Below, piece after piece: positions 44,098-57,138 of a stretch of 64,000 bases of DNA. Origin of the DNA: Sordariomycetes sp. S80-01Y (Eukaryota > Ascomycota > Sordariomycetes). The stretch's first letter is position 1. Each line of letters opens with the position of its first letter. The position numbers and the translations under genes were made by a program. The notes beneath the pieces were generated by a model. It was not told the DNA's origin. It was given only the letters and a program-made list of their open reading frames with translations, and did not search any database. Where the stretch lies: assembly GCA_037042185.1 (NCBI GenBank), contig JAXQJY010000027.1, forward strand, positions 1,488,001 through 1,552,000, in the 5' to 3' direction.

Positions 44098-44644
44098 CAC
44101 CTCTGCATCATGATGCTCACTGGCAGTGGCACCTGCGGCTGTCAACCGACACTCGAATCTAGGCCTGTGATTGTCGCTCTGTGCTTGTGGGCTCAGTGCG
44201 TTCCAATCCGTCCACCCGAGCCAGACCGAGCTGCTTTTGCCGAAGCGGCTCGAGGAGGGGCCGGAAGATGAGCCTATCAGTCGATTGCGCTTGACGTAGA
44301 TATGACTGACGGATCGCCCTGAGCTTCGGGTCTGGGGAAGCACTCTCATATTTCAAATTCGTAAGTTTCCCCCCGACGCCGACTCTTGAAGGTGGCAATT
44401 CTGCCTCAATTGGACTGTCTTTATAAGGAGAAAGGGTTAACTCGAATTAGAACCCCTCAGACAAACGACCGTTGGTGGAATCTAAGCGTACAGACGTTGC
44501 GATTCAAGGTTTGGAGCTTTGCTGATCGACACGTGAAAGCTCTCATCGCCACTTACACCGGCACTTTCTTAAAACACCTTCTTCGGCCACCCTCCCTCTC
44601 ACCCATTTCTCCTCCCAGCCAGACCAAATTCACAAACCGTCATA

Positions 44645-46437
44645 ATGGCCACGACAAATAACATTCTTGAGGGCGTCAGCGTTCTCGGCAAGATTGACGA
44701 GTCCCATCGCAAGATCCTCACCCCCGAAGCCCTCGCCTTCCTCGCCCTCCTCCACCGCAGCTTCAACGGCCAGCGCAAGAAGCTTCTGGAGAGGCGCAAG
44801 CTGCGTCAGGCGGAGCTCGATGGTGGCGCGCTTCCCGATTTCCTGCCCGAGACGAAGCACATTCGTGAGAATGATGCTTGGAAGGGCGCGCCGCCCGCGC
44901 CGGGCTTGGTCGACCGCCGAGTTGAGATCACGGGACCTACAGACAGGAAGATGGTTGTCAATGCCTTGAACTCGGATGTTTGGACTTACATGGCTGACTT
45001 TGAGGGTAAGTCTGAAAAGTTCCTCTGAGACTGGAGGGGACAAGTTGCTAATTACCTATCAGACTCGAGTGCCCCTACCTGGGACAACATGATCAACGGC
45101 CAGGTCAACTTGTACGACGCCAACCGCCGCCAGGTGGACTTCAAGCAAGGGCCCAAGGAGTACAAGCTCCGTACCGACCGCCAGCTGCCAACCCTCATCG
45201 TTCGACCTCGTGGGTGGCATCTCGAGGAGAAGCACCTGACGGTCGATGGCGAGCCCATCTCGGCTTCGCTCTTCGATTTCGGTCTCTACTTCTTCCACAA
45301 CGCTTTCCAGTCTCTGAAGATTGGCCATGGCCCTTACTTCTACCTCCCAAAGATGGAGAGCCACCTCGAGGCCAGGCTCTGGAACGACGCGTTCAACCTT
45401 GGACAGGACTACATCGGCATGCCGAGGGGTACCATTCGCGGAACCGTACTCATTGAGACCATCATGGCTGCCTTTGAGATGGACGAGATCATCTACGAGT
45501 TGAGGGACCACTCCTCTGGCCTCAACTGCGGCCGCTGGGATTACATCTTCAGCGTCATCAAGAAGTTCCGCCAGAACCCCAACTTCGTCCTCCCAGACCG
45601 ATCCGCCGTCACCATGACCGTGCCGTTTATGGACGCTTACGTTAAGCTCCTGATCCAGACCTGCCACCGTCGTGGCGTGCACGCCATGGGTGGTATGGCT
45701 GCTCAGATCCCCATCAAGGACGACAAGGCTGCCAACGACAAGGCCATGGCTGGCGTAAGGGCGGACAAGCTGCGTGAGGTTACCGCTGGTCACGACGGTA
45801 CTTGGGTTGCCCACCCTGCCTTGGCCCCGATCGCGACCGAGATCTTCAACAAGCACATGCCTACACCCAACCAGCTGTTCGTTCGCCGTGAGGACGTGCG
45901 CATTGGCAGGAACGACCTCTTGAACGTCAACTTCCCCGGCAGCATCACGGAAGAGGGCATCAAGAAGAACCTCAACATTGGTCTTGGATACATGGAGGCC
46001 TGGATCCGGGGCATCGGCTGTGTTCCCATCAACTACCTCATGTAAGCATTTGCTCCGCTCCTCCGCCAATAATCTTTTACTAATCTTCAATAGGGAGGAT
46101 GCCGCCACGGCCGAAGTGTCCCGCAGTCAACTCTGGCAATGGACCCGCCACGGTGTGAAAACATCCGAGGGCAAGACCATCGACAAGGCCTATGCTCTTA
46201 AGCTGTTGAAGGAGGTCGCCGACGGCCTCGAGGCGAACGGCCCGAAGGGCAACAAGTACCAGCTCGCCGGCAAGTTCTTTGCCGGACAGGTCACTGGCGA
46301 GGACTACGCCGATTTCTTGACAACGTAAGTTCTCCGAATGTTATAGTGCGGTGAAGAATCCTGCTAACCTGGAGCACAGGTTGTTGTACGATGAGATTAC
46401 GCAGGTGGGAAGCCCGAGGCCTGCCTCGAAACTGTAA
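44645..46437 (+). CDS. acuE: Malate synthase, peroxisomal (4 exons)
   Basis: The protein is about 542 residues in exons 44645-45005, 45063-46041, 46094-46324 and 46380-46437. It condenses glyoxylate with acetyl-CoA to malate, completing the glyoxylate bypass. Signature regions are visible: [12 protein letters not shown], the Mg/glyoxylate site region [20 protein letters not shown], the class signature [16 protein letters not shown], and [18 protein letters not shown]. Near the C-terminus [10 protein letters not shown] is typical. The last exon encodes only 19 residues but ends P-A-S-K-L, a PTS1 peroxisome/glyoxysome signal, so correct splicing of this mini-exon decides localisation. Carbon-source regulation is expected, and the upstream CCTCGG cluster and CreA-type sites fit it. 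Confidence 0.97.
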
Positions 46438-49400
46438 GGACAGCTGTGATGAGTAGTAGTAGCACAAGGGTTCGGGTAGCAACATTTGTTTATATCCATT
46501 GCGATGCTTAGTCAAATCGACTACATTACTGTTCATATCTATGCTTGTAGATAAACCGATACCTCTGAAGTCGAGCTGATTGATTCGTGGAGTGATATGA
46601 CTGTTTGGCACGTCTAGCTCCGCAAGGTAGACGAGGTACTAGCTCCCATCCAACTTAGAAAGCTCAAACTAGCGAACCCAGCACTTCCAACGAATCGCTC
46701 TATCATAAAATATAAGCAGGTGCAAGATAGGAGAGAAAGAGGTAGCCTACAGGTCCCAGACTGTAGGCGACACACCTCTTGAGGTCGCAAAGTTCCTGAT
46801 CAAACCTGTTCTCACAAGCTGGCGCTTCCCTCGACAGTCCAGGACACGTTTGACCCTCGGCCCAAACCTTATAATCCTTTATCCGAAGACCAAGGAGCGC
46901 CTAAACATGAATTAAACGGCGAGACCCCCTTTCCAACCATGTTGGGTCAATGGTGTGGGAAGGGCACATGGGCGAATTGCCCGCATCATGCCTATTGTCC
47001 ATTAGTACCAACGCCTATCGAAGGCTGATTCCGTGTAAAATCAAAGCCACATGAGGATTTCTTTAAGCTCGGACCATTTCCGGAGATGCGTTTGTCGAGG
47101 CACCGCCTATAGGGAGCAGTCGGATCGAGGTCTGCGGACCGTTCACAGCTAGAGACTGACGTTCGTTGGGAGACCAAGACCCTTTACTCCAGGATAGGGA
47201 TGCTAGTTCGGTACTGCATTCATTTGATTGTCAGTCCTGCTTTCTACAAAAGCTCCACTCCATAGATCACTAGAGCTGTGCTTGTCGCTATTCCTACACG
47301 TTCAGAAGAATCGTGGAGAACCAGCGTACTCATAGCTCGGAGGCAGTCGAACCAGGCACGTACTCGTTCTTCATGTATAGAGATACTGGAGATTATATGA
47401 GCAGTGTGCTGCCCGAAACAGCTAATACTTCAGCAGCTCAAAATTATCATAATGTGAATCCCAACCGAGTCTTTCCCTTCTTGCAGCTACGCCTCATCAT
47501 GGACAGCCTCTAATGCGAAGACACGGTTCTCATTTACGCGATAGTGACTAGCGAGCGAGGAGCACGAGGAGCCCGTAGCACGCTTCCTTGGATCGTGGTT
47601 CCCTTGTCGTGATTTCAACGCCGAGGGCCACAAAGATAGTAGAGGTCTGTTGCCGCAAGAGACATGGCAATATCTTAACGTCACGTAGAGAAGGGACCAC
47701 ATCGGATAGCTAGATTGGAGCTGCTAAATTCCCCTCATCCTTGCAAGGAAACGCCGGGGCAAATGCACCACGGCCACTCAAGAACAACAGTCTGTCGTGC
47801 TTGACATTCATCCCGCGCGACATCGTCACCTTGGAGCTATAGAAACATACTAAACAGTAAGACGACACTGCTCGACGACTTGAAGGAACAGAACCGTTTT
47901 GAGGACATGTTTGTGCAAACGTCTACCGTAAGCTCCATCACCAATTGTCAAGTTGGAGGCATTGGGCGAGCTGCTCATCAGAAACCCGTGAGCTGCCACT
48001 TTATATAAGCTTCTTATATCGTCCTCGAAAGGAGACGTTCGCGAATTGATGAGGTACTTCCAACTCAGACATATCGGCAACGACATTTGGCCTCTGCGTG
48101 GTTGCGATATCACCTGGAGTCGTACAGCGTTGACGTCTGCGCTGAGAAAGCCCACCGTATGTAAACCGCCTCCGGTCCACGATACCTTTCTTTTCAAACG
48201 AGTACAACCCCCCACACAGCGGCATCTTCACATTTGCGAGGTCTCGGCCTTTCCGCTGCTCGGTTTTCCACGTTGACGGTTCGCAGTCGTCGGTTCCGAA
48301 AACCGCAGCTGAAGTCCCCATTGTTGGGGGTCCCGGCCAAGTCTAGGCTCAACGGTCAAGGCGATATCCACCCACACCGGCGGAATGATAGTCTCTACAG
48401 CTCACGCGGGCGGGTGAAGCACCAACACTGGGCACAGTTCCGTCCTATTCATGACTCGGGAGAGGCCATTCAGCAAAGTTTTCACTATCGAGAGCTGGAA
48501 AAAAAAAAAGGATGGAAAGCTGGGAGTGCTGACATCCAAGCAAAAGCAATGGCCAATTTTGCCTCAGCCTGCTCGCTCCGGGAGGGTGTGCGCTCAGCTG
48601 TGGCCCTTCCAATATCTGCTCCGGCTGCCAACCCCTGTTCGCCAATCCAGTGAGTCAAACAGCCCAGAAGGCATTCATTCGGCCTGCCTCCATCCGAGAG
48701 ACACGGGAAAGCTGTCTTGAACTCCAATCAAGGGTCCCGGGGCGCTCCGGAGTTGAAGATACGGGAGCCTGCCATTCGTTATTCATCTCTTGGCCGTCTT
48801 CAGCAGCGTCGACGTAGGCATCTTTGGCGCGGGCGCCGCGTCTGGATTCTTGGGCCTCAGTTCGGGCTGCTATAGGCGGTGCTAAGATCGGCACAGGGAT
48901 CGGGAGTCTTGAGGTGAGGATCGTTATTTTGAAGCTCGGCAGGGAAATGCTGGCGTGCATTGCAAAACCTCTCGCGTCGCCCACCTTTGCAAGCTCGGAC
49001 TGACCTGCCGTCTCGCGTTGATTTCATCCTACATGACCTAAATTTCGCGTGGGCTTGAATAGGCTGGTGGCCGTGGGGATCCCTCAAGCACACGCCCGGG
49101 ATCGACGCTGGAGCTGGAGAAAGGCCAAGCCACTACGACACGTGCTTCGACACGATAGTGCCTCACGCCGGTCCATGCAGGAACATGTAGGTCACCGCGG
49201 ACAATCAGAGTGGCTGGTACGAGGAAAGCTTGATTCCTCGAGGATTCAAGCATGATGACAAGGGCGGCCGCTCCGAGCCCTTGGTTTGGCTTGGTGTCCC
49301 GTCCGCCACCTGAGGACGTCACACGACCAGTAACCAATACTGCTACTGTACCTTGCCGGCTACGGGCAGGCTGGGAATCCGGGGGAGAGGGAAGTCTTTC

Positions 49401-52400
49401 AGGGCACAAGGGGAGGCTGCGTGTGCTGACAAGGACAGACATCCCGCGTTACCGACAGCACGACGGCATCCCTCGCCACGCCCGCATTACTCGTGCCGTC
49501 TGACTCCATCTACCAATAACCAACAGGTCTGAGTCCAGGATCCCACATGCCGTGCGCCAGTGGCAGAAGAATGTCACCCGATTTATGACGGCGCCCTATC
49601 ATCATACAGCAGTGATGAGGAATGCATGATGATGGGGTCAACGAGCAGTCGCTGTAGCCGCGCTCCGTCCTGACAGCACCCATGTCCATTGTGCTGCAGA
49701 TGTGATCAATTTTGGCCTGGGCGCGCAGCAGCCAGGGTGTGTGATGGCTGCAAGGCGCTCGAGCACCAGGTATTGGGAAGCGGTCTGCAGGACCAGTTCG
49801 ATGTCCGTCCCGTGAGGGTGGTTTTAGACGAGTACCCAGATTGGAGAGCTGAGCTGGGCCGGGCGGCCGCCTCGTCCTTTGCTCGTCTGCTGCCCTTTCA
49901 CTCACGGGGATGGGAGCCAGCTCTGCCAGGAGCGGCTGGGCATCAGAAACAGAGGTGACGTCTCTGCTGAGCGCTGGAGTCTGGGACATCCAGCATCATG
50001 AGATCTGCCATGAGCGCCCCTGGCCTGCCAGCAGCCACGGCGTCGGGACACCGTTGCAACGAGCTTCCTCTTTTGACCAAACGTCGCCAGCCTTTCCCGC
50101 AGCCCGCATACAGCCACGAGTGGTCCCTTAAACCCTTATTCAGATTCACAGATCTGTGGCAGATCTCGTCGTGGCATTTTAGGCAGCGAAATAAACCCTC
50201 GGTGGTGGAAGAGTGACTATCTCGGCCCGAAGGGCTTGGGAGCCGGAAGATCGTGAGCCACAAGTCTGGGCTGCGCCGGGCTGAAGGAGAGGGGGGGATC
50301 CGTGCGTGCAGCTGCTGAAAACGAGAGGGATTCGAGACCAGACCAGGGTCGGGCGAACGTCACTCCTTGGGGGACATTCCGGGCTCTGGTCATGAGGCTC
50401 CCGGCAACTCCTGCTCTCGACTAACTGTGCCTCCTTCAACCGTCGCTGACGCCACAGGTCAGAGAACGAGCAGGGAAAGCGACGAGGCACTGGCGAATGA
50501 GGGCATCGCTTTCTCCAGGATTCAAGGCTTACGAAGTCCGGTTGCGGCCCACCAACACCACCATGTCGGTTTGGCATGCGGATGGCTTGCTGCTACTTTG
50601 GCTCGTGCCGCAAATGCGACGCCCCGGCTCGTGGTGTAAACGCGTGTTGTGACAGTGGCCCATCTGTTAAGCGTCTACAGTTGTGGCTTGCTTTGGCGCA
50701 GTATCAAATGCCGGCACATGGCTCCCCAACCGGAGACCGGGGGGGAACGGTGCCATGACGATCTCTCCGGACGTTCCCTCCTGCTTCAATACCAATCTCT
50801 GTTAGTCTTGTAATGTAATTAGCTGGTTTTCTCGATTGTCGAAACTTGATTGTCACGGGCCGGCTGGCATTCGCCTGCGGGAACGTCATGAGCCGCTACC
50901 CATCCGCGGCTGAAAATCCTCGAGCGCAACGGAGCTCTCCAGTCAGCAGCCTTCGGCAAAAGCCGCTGCCACCCCTGCCTCGTCCGTACTTGCGTTAAGA
51001 AGAGGTTGTCAGTGAGGCCCGCTGTCACTTGGCACAAGTGCCTCCTCACGAGTACGGAACAGCTAATGCAGAGGCGCAGGTCAGACACCGACGGGTAAGC
51101 CACCTCGTGGCTGGACGGTGGTTGATCGTGAACCCCAGAAATCCTTCAACCACCATGGCTTGCAGGGTGGTTTGTCTGCCGTGGCCCCAAAAGACTTGGC
51201 TTCTGAGTGGCGGTGGGATACCGCAGCCTCATGACAGGGGTTCCGTCCCCCGAGCGACCGCCCGGACGGAATGTCTGTATCAAGATAGACGTCGGCGAGT
51301 TGAACTCTACGAACTCTCTTGAATCAGGTTCGCGGAGGGGGGCGTGGCTCGAGAAAGGCAGCTACGGAAGCTTCTTGACTTCGCTCCAGCGCCGTGACAG
51401 GACTCAGAATGCTGGCGGCGTCAAAAGGGGAAACAACATCAATAAATTGAGACGTGGGACGTACAATAAGACAAATCGGGGTAGGAGACTCTTGCTCCGA
51501 GAAGCTACACTGCATATCTAAGTTCAGCGCGGAGATTTGAATTCATCTCAAGACATCGAAAGGCAGAAACCAATCGGGACGCTTGTCTGCCTGTCTCACA
51601 TTGCAGGCTCCTCAAGAAAAGACGTCTGGTTACACAGAGCCGTCGCACACACCAAGGTTTGTGCGGCGGGAGATGAACGACTCTGGGACACTTAGACGTC
51701 CGGTCAATAGTCGCTTCCTGTTATTGGGAGAAGCCCCCTGCGTGGACGAAAGATATCACCGCTCTGACCGGCAGTCCGTCTCGTCAACGCGTATTCCGGT
51801 ATTGAAAGATCAGACAAGAGGCTGGACGGAGAGGCCACCCCTGTCAGCTCACCCCTTGGACTGATCGCTTGGCAGTGGTCTAATGGCCCAACCTTGAGCA
51901 ATCACAGCCATTCTCGTTTAACATTCCCTGCTCTAGGTTAAGACTGCTGGAGCTGAGGGAGCCCTCTCATTTGTCGGCGCGGCAAGGCAGCGCGGAATGC
52001 TCGAAATCTGCCCAATGGGTGGGCATCGTCGCCCCAGACCCGGATTCCGAGATGGACCCACGAAGTGACATGCTGGGGGCGTGTCCGCAGTCCTGCTTCC
52101 TGGGTCTGGTCCACACGGCTTGTCACGTAAAACCAGACGATGCTATGTTAGGGATGGCGCCTCCGTCGCAGAATTGATGAGCTAGGAGATAGAGCCTGCG
52201 TTGGGCATTCATTGCGATGCTGGTCCGTTACAAGGCTCGAGGCGTTCTCGCCAGAATCAAGAAGATAATGCGAAGTGCAAAATACGGAGCACTGTAGCAC
52301 AGTGGTCTTTCGTTACCGTTCAAGGTTGAGCGATACATGACATGAGTGGGCTTCGAGACGTGAGATCTGTCGTGTCTCTCGCCTCGAACGTACTCCAGGA

Positions 52401-55400
52401 AGGCAACAGCAGAGAACTCTGGTCCGGCTTTCGCAAGGTTTGGCGCCATAATATCTCAATCAGTGTCTTTACTTGGACTTGGCCTTGCAAGCCACTCCAC
52501 ATCGCCATACCCCAACGTCGAAACAGCTCTCATGCAGGTGATAACTTCACGTTCCAACCGAAACCCAACGGGGTTCCCCTACGCCAAGAAATTTCGTCAA
52601 GATGAACTGGTGGACGATGCTCACACCGTGCATTTGGGCGTCCAAGCCATCTATCTTGACAGGAGATTCTACTTGTGTCCCTGCCCATGTGTGTTAACCC
52701 GCATCGTGCGAGTCTGACGCGCGAGAGTACGCGGACAAGACGAAGGCGTATGCTTCTCGACCAACTCGACTGATAATGTTCAAAGACTGGTCATGGCCTC
52801 ATGTGAGCTTCCGGAATCGACGACACTCTAGACGGGGGAATCAGAGTTTCGCGTTGGCCGATTTCCGCGCGTTGGAGAGCAGAGGGACTTCACATGCCAA
52901 CCGCCCCAGTTTGCTCCTCTGGGCGGTCATGAGGAGCTCTCCTGCCCGTGAACTAGCAGGAATTGCCTCGTCACGGCCGTGTAATGATGCATAACGAGCT
53001 TTCATCTAGCCGCTAGGGTTTCACTGCCCCCCTTTCAGCCTCACTGCACAGCGTGCTCGATCCTTCCACCGGCGTGGACGACAGAGGCTATTAGTGAAGA
53101 TGGAGGGTGGCATCGACGCGGCTGACATGCAGTCGATCACCTGGGGTAGAGCAGCAGACCTCCCTCCAGTGGCCGGGACCTCCTTAGCTCCCTGTTCCGA
53201 AGGGCGCTTGGGCGGGACGCCATCGTCGACCAGCGTGCATGTCGAGCTTCCCATGTGCGAAGCCGCCGACACTTGGCTGCTCAACGTTTAATAGTGAGCT
53301 TGTGTGGAGGAAAGGCGCCGCGTCGAACCCTGGACGCCCCCCCCCTCTGTTTCGCACCAACAGCTTTCGCTGAGCCAGTCGGCACGCACTGGCGAGCATT
53401 AGTGGACAGTTCCGAAGGTTGTGGATGAAACATGAACCTGGACGACTTAAGATGAATGATACTACGTCGTCAGCTCTCCAGAAGCCCCCAGAGTGCATCG
53501 CCTTCGGTCTACGAGTAGGTCATTGGGCATCTGGTCCGCGTCCGGTGTACGCACGCGGCTGCATCAACTTGAGGACAAGCACCCGTCGCAACTGTGCAGC
53601 CGCATCCTCCATTCCAGCGAGCTGGTTACGGGGTCGCCTCCCCCCACCGCCAGGGCCCATGCTCAGAGCGGATCACCACCACCAGCGACCCCCGGTGGCT
53701 TCGGGCCAGCCTTGGCGCGACGCTCAGAAGTGGGTGGGTGTCCAAGAGGGCAGATCGCCAGATCGAAGACGCCCGCGAGTCTGCTGGTCCCCCCCAGATT
53801 TCTGAGTTGTCGGCAATGGCTGAGTGGCAGGCCGCGGTGCGCATGTGGAAGCAACGTCAACTCCAGCGGTAGCGTCTCTTGGGCGGCCGCTTATCAAAAT
53901 GTGCAGCAGAAAGCTCACTTCGATATCGTTTGGGACCTGGGACGCAAGATGGCCGTGCAGGTAATGAGAGTCCCTTATTCGTTAGTGGCATGTCTGTCTC
54001 TGAAGTGGCTTACTGTCAGAAATGGATTCGGGACTTCGAAGCGGCCAGGGCTGACTTCTCCACGAAGTGAGGCCAACGTCCCGAGTGGTGCAATTACATA
54101 CGACTGACGGGACGCCATGGCCGAGTGACTGGGTATGCTTGCGAAGGGGGACGGTCCCTCTTCGGCTTTAAACAGGATCTGAAAGCAATGGTAATTCGGG
54201 ATAACATCAAGTGCTTTGACGGGAAGATGCTGTGGCCTCCGCAACAGTTGAAGCTCGTCCCCTCACCGAGACGGCAGTGTCTTTGATCTCAGTGGGCGTG
54301 TGTCTCAACTGATCTGGGACAGGGGTCCAACCCAAACAGTGGCCCTCCCCTGCAATCCTGGTCCAGACGGTCCAATCTCTTCGGCTCGAGCTGATTCCAG
54401 CGGGGCTCTTCTCGTCAATACTATGGTGGACGCACAGCATCAGCGTCGGGGATCAGCAACAAATATTGAACAGGGTGCCTTCCGAGACGAGGCATCATCT
54501 CTCCCAGAGTCTGCCTGCACAACAGTCCGCAAATAGCATATGTCCAATGTAACACTTTCAATTTGAGAACAAAAACCAGAGACATCGGCTCGGTTGCGGA
54601 TGTGCCAATTCCACCTGTTCTTCATCGGCGGGGGAGCCTCGAGGCACGCGCTCGGCCGACTGGCACTACCCTTAACCAACGATGCATTTGAGACATATGC
54701 AGCTCGAGAAAGGAGATCTGCAAGGATGAGCCGCCGGACCAGGAGACCGACTTGCCTGCCGCTGCTGCGGTCGATCAAACTGTGCTCGAGCAGAAACACA
54801 AATCGAGTTAATGTCGTCGAGGTCGGGACTAAAGACTGCAGAAGCTACCTCCAGCTCTGCTTAATTGTCGAAGTCTTCGGGTTACCCCCCTTCAGAAGCC
54901 CGGTCGAGCTGATCAACACGAGTACCTGAGAACGTGATCAGCCTGGCAAACAGGTCGTTGTGCAAGGACGCGGAAATTGGGCCAGTGAGATTAACGCATT
55001 GCATTGATGACAATATACGAAGATAACACGGTGATTCCAACGTCGCCTTGTGATACCCTCCTCTACATAGGCAGCGAGAAGCCTCCAGTGGTTCGAATGT
55101 CATTGCAAATGTTGAAGTGGATCGCGTTGTCCAAGACATCCCCATCGACCGACGGTTGTTACGATGAAGCCTGGTCCTATTGGGAATCCATGGCTCGCAG
55201 AACTCTGTTCACCCTGAGTGATAAGTACTTGCATCTAGGAGAGAAGGCTTTCTTTGTAAGGAATATCGAGGCCAAAGAGCTCACCGACAGCCTTTGGTCA
55301 ACGCACTCCAAGATCGAGGTCGTCGAGTCGGCCAGTCGGTAACCTCCACAGCCCGCATTTGGCCAGTGTCCCGAGTCAAGGGGCCGAGCCTCTGACGAAG

Positions 55401-57138
55401 CTTGAACAAGGCAATGCGCAGGTCGGCAGCATAAATACGTGTTGTTCACGAGAAATGCTTTCCGTAAGACACACCTTGGGAATCAGTCATTCATTTTTCC
55501 CCCGTTGTCTTCTCATGTCATGTCCGTGTCCTAGCGTCGAGCATTCCGCGCTCGACGTGGAGCCTGACCATCTGGCACGCCCCCGTCCTCATGCAAGACA
55601 CACACCCTACACCCTGGGCGCCAACAGGGACACCTGGTGCATTGATGAACCGCACGAGAGCAGCTGGTGGAGACTGTGCTTTGGCAGGGGGTCGCTCAGC
55701 CCTCCAGCTACCAAGCACTAAGGCTGTTCTTCATGGATGAGCGCTTCGAAGCTGTCAAGGACTGCCGGAGAGGCCCGCCCATGAGGATTCTTCAATGAAG
55801 TCACAGCCTGGGATATCTGGGTCCTTGTGTGAGTACCGCGACCTCTCAACTGCACCTTGGTGCACAATCTTGTCGTACTTGCTCAACCCACCCCAGTCGC
55901 TTACATCTCGCCCGCCCCCCCTCCCCCCTCCAGAGGCCAGGCTATTGTCCGCACTAAACTCAAAAGGACGCCAAGGCCATTGCAGGCCTAGGCCCTGGGT
56001 CTGGTTCCAAGACCTGTCCTCCGTCTGTGTGCCCACTGATGGGTTTGTGCTGAGCGCTGTAGGTACATCGGAGGGACAGTTACTTATACACAAGACTCCC
56101 AGCCCTCTGACGTCCGTTTCGAAGATTCGCTGGTCAAAAGGAGACCCCAACCAACCAACCCCAGGCACTGACGAAACACCGACGGCACCTCCTCTGGCGG
56201 ATCTTGGTTCTTGCGGTTCGGCTACCTCATCTCCCCGCAAACTTCAACTCCTACAACTTCGCGTCGCGCGGTAGACACCACGTTTCCTTGGGAGCTGAGA
56301 TTCAGCTAGCGTCTCGGCGGTGGCTTGCAAGATCAACGACCATCCAAGAAGCAACCGGGCCCAGCTACCAGCGCCTTGACTGCACCTACTTGAACCAGAG
56401 AACCTGTGTGAAATAGCATCACCACGACGCAGCGCAGCTGTTGCCACCTTTCGGTCTCGAGTCCAGGGAGCCTTGCTCTGGAGCAAAGGCAAGTATTCTC
56501 AGGGTTTGATAGCGGAACAGAGCAGTCCATGACCTGCCTGGTCGGCAAGGAACGCAAGACGAGATTGTTGAGGCCGGGGGCGGAAGCAGCATCAAGCAGG
56601 CTACTGCTACATCTGGAAGACCCTTGATTACCACCACTACGAGGCACGACGACAAAAATTAACTGCCAGCGGTCTGAACTCGTTGGCCATTCCTAGCTGA
56701 CGAATCGACGGCAACAAGTTTATTGCCTCAGCTACCTCGTTGCCGCCGAGACCCGTCTCGCACGATCATCAGCTGCCTTAAGCGCATGGTATCGCGGCCG
56801 TTACGTTGTGTCAGCCCTCTGTGGACGTTATCGGTCAGACTCTGGAATAAGCTCTGACAATCTCACGTTTCTTGGAAAGCTTCACTGGAAGTTCTGGCGC
56901 AAGCTCCCCAAACCTTCAGCAAAGCGTGCACTACCATGAGCCTAACTGCCAGCAATCGATCGAGATAACTTTGGAAGCATTTGGAAGTTGACCGAGCTAC
57001 GCAAGTCCAAGAAAGCACAAGATCCTGTTTCTCGCAAAGCCAGTTTGCAAGTATTGTCACAGGTTGAAGAATAGAGAAAGCTCGAAGACGGCAGACTTTG
57101 CCACTTCTATCAGGCATCCTATCGATCCCAACAACAAG
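46438..57138. other. 10.7-kb gene desert upstream of C2H2 factor
   Basis: This is the longest stretch without a recognisable gene. ORFs reach about 200 codons but are overlapping and low-complexity or random-looking. There is no transposase, reverse transcriptase, terminal repeat or tRNA. Base composition looks ordinary (not A+T-rich), so it is unlike a decayed repeat block. It contains C/G runs (near 53338 and 50290), a near-perfect 24-bp palindrome (49228-49251) and a CT/CA-rich leader-like zone (55840-56260). Best reading: an extended upstream regulatory region or long leader of the C2H2 gene, or unrecognised noncoding transcripts. Confidence 0.5.
49228..49251. repeat. 24-bp near-perfect palindrome
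   Basis: Outer arms GCTTGA/TCAAGC flank an inner TCCTCGAGGA core; only one symmetric pair of positions breaks the dyad. It could be a dimeric protein site or a hairpin. Confidence 0.7.

Larger units (their letters stand above)
43284..44644. promoter_or_regulatory. Fumarase 3' region and malate synthase promoter
   Basis: This 1.36-kb region holds four CCTCGG/CCGAGG motifs (43443-43686), a 9-bp tandem repeat (44065-44097), CTGGGG sites at 43453 and 44332 that fit the CreA consensus SYGGRG, and a CT-rich leader just before the malate synthase ATG. No ORF is credible. Confidence 0.5.

Noticed and set aside
45059-46108. 349-codon ORF antisense to malate synthase
   Set aside because: Same cause: an antisense shadow of a strongly GC3-biased exon.
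53493-54107. 204-codon ORF in the gene desert
   Set aside because: Random-looking composition, no domain, overlapped by equally long ORFs in other frames.
55007-55342. 112-codon ORF with fairly protein-like composition in the desert
   Set aside because: No recognisable motif and an opposing ORF of similar size. Kept only as a candidate orphan for a homology search.
55795-56274. 159-codon Pro/Ser-rich ORF ahead of the C2H2 gene
   Set aside because: The Pro/Ser content reflects a CT/CA-rich leader-like tract; more likely untranslated.
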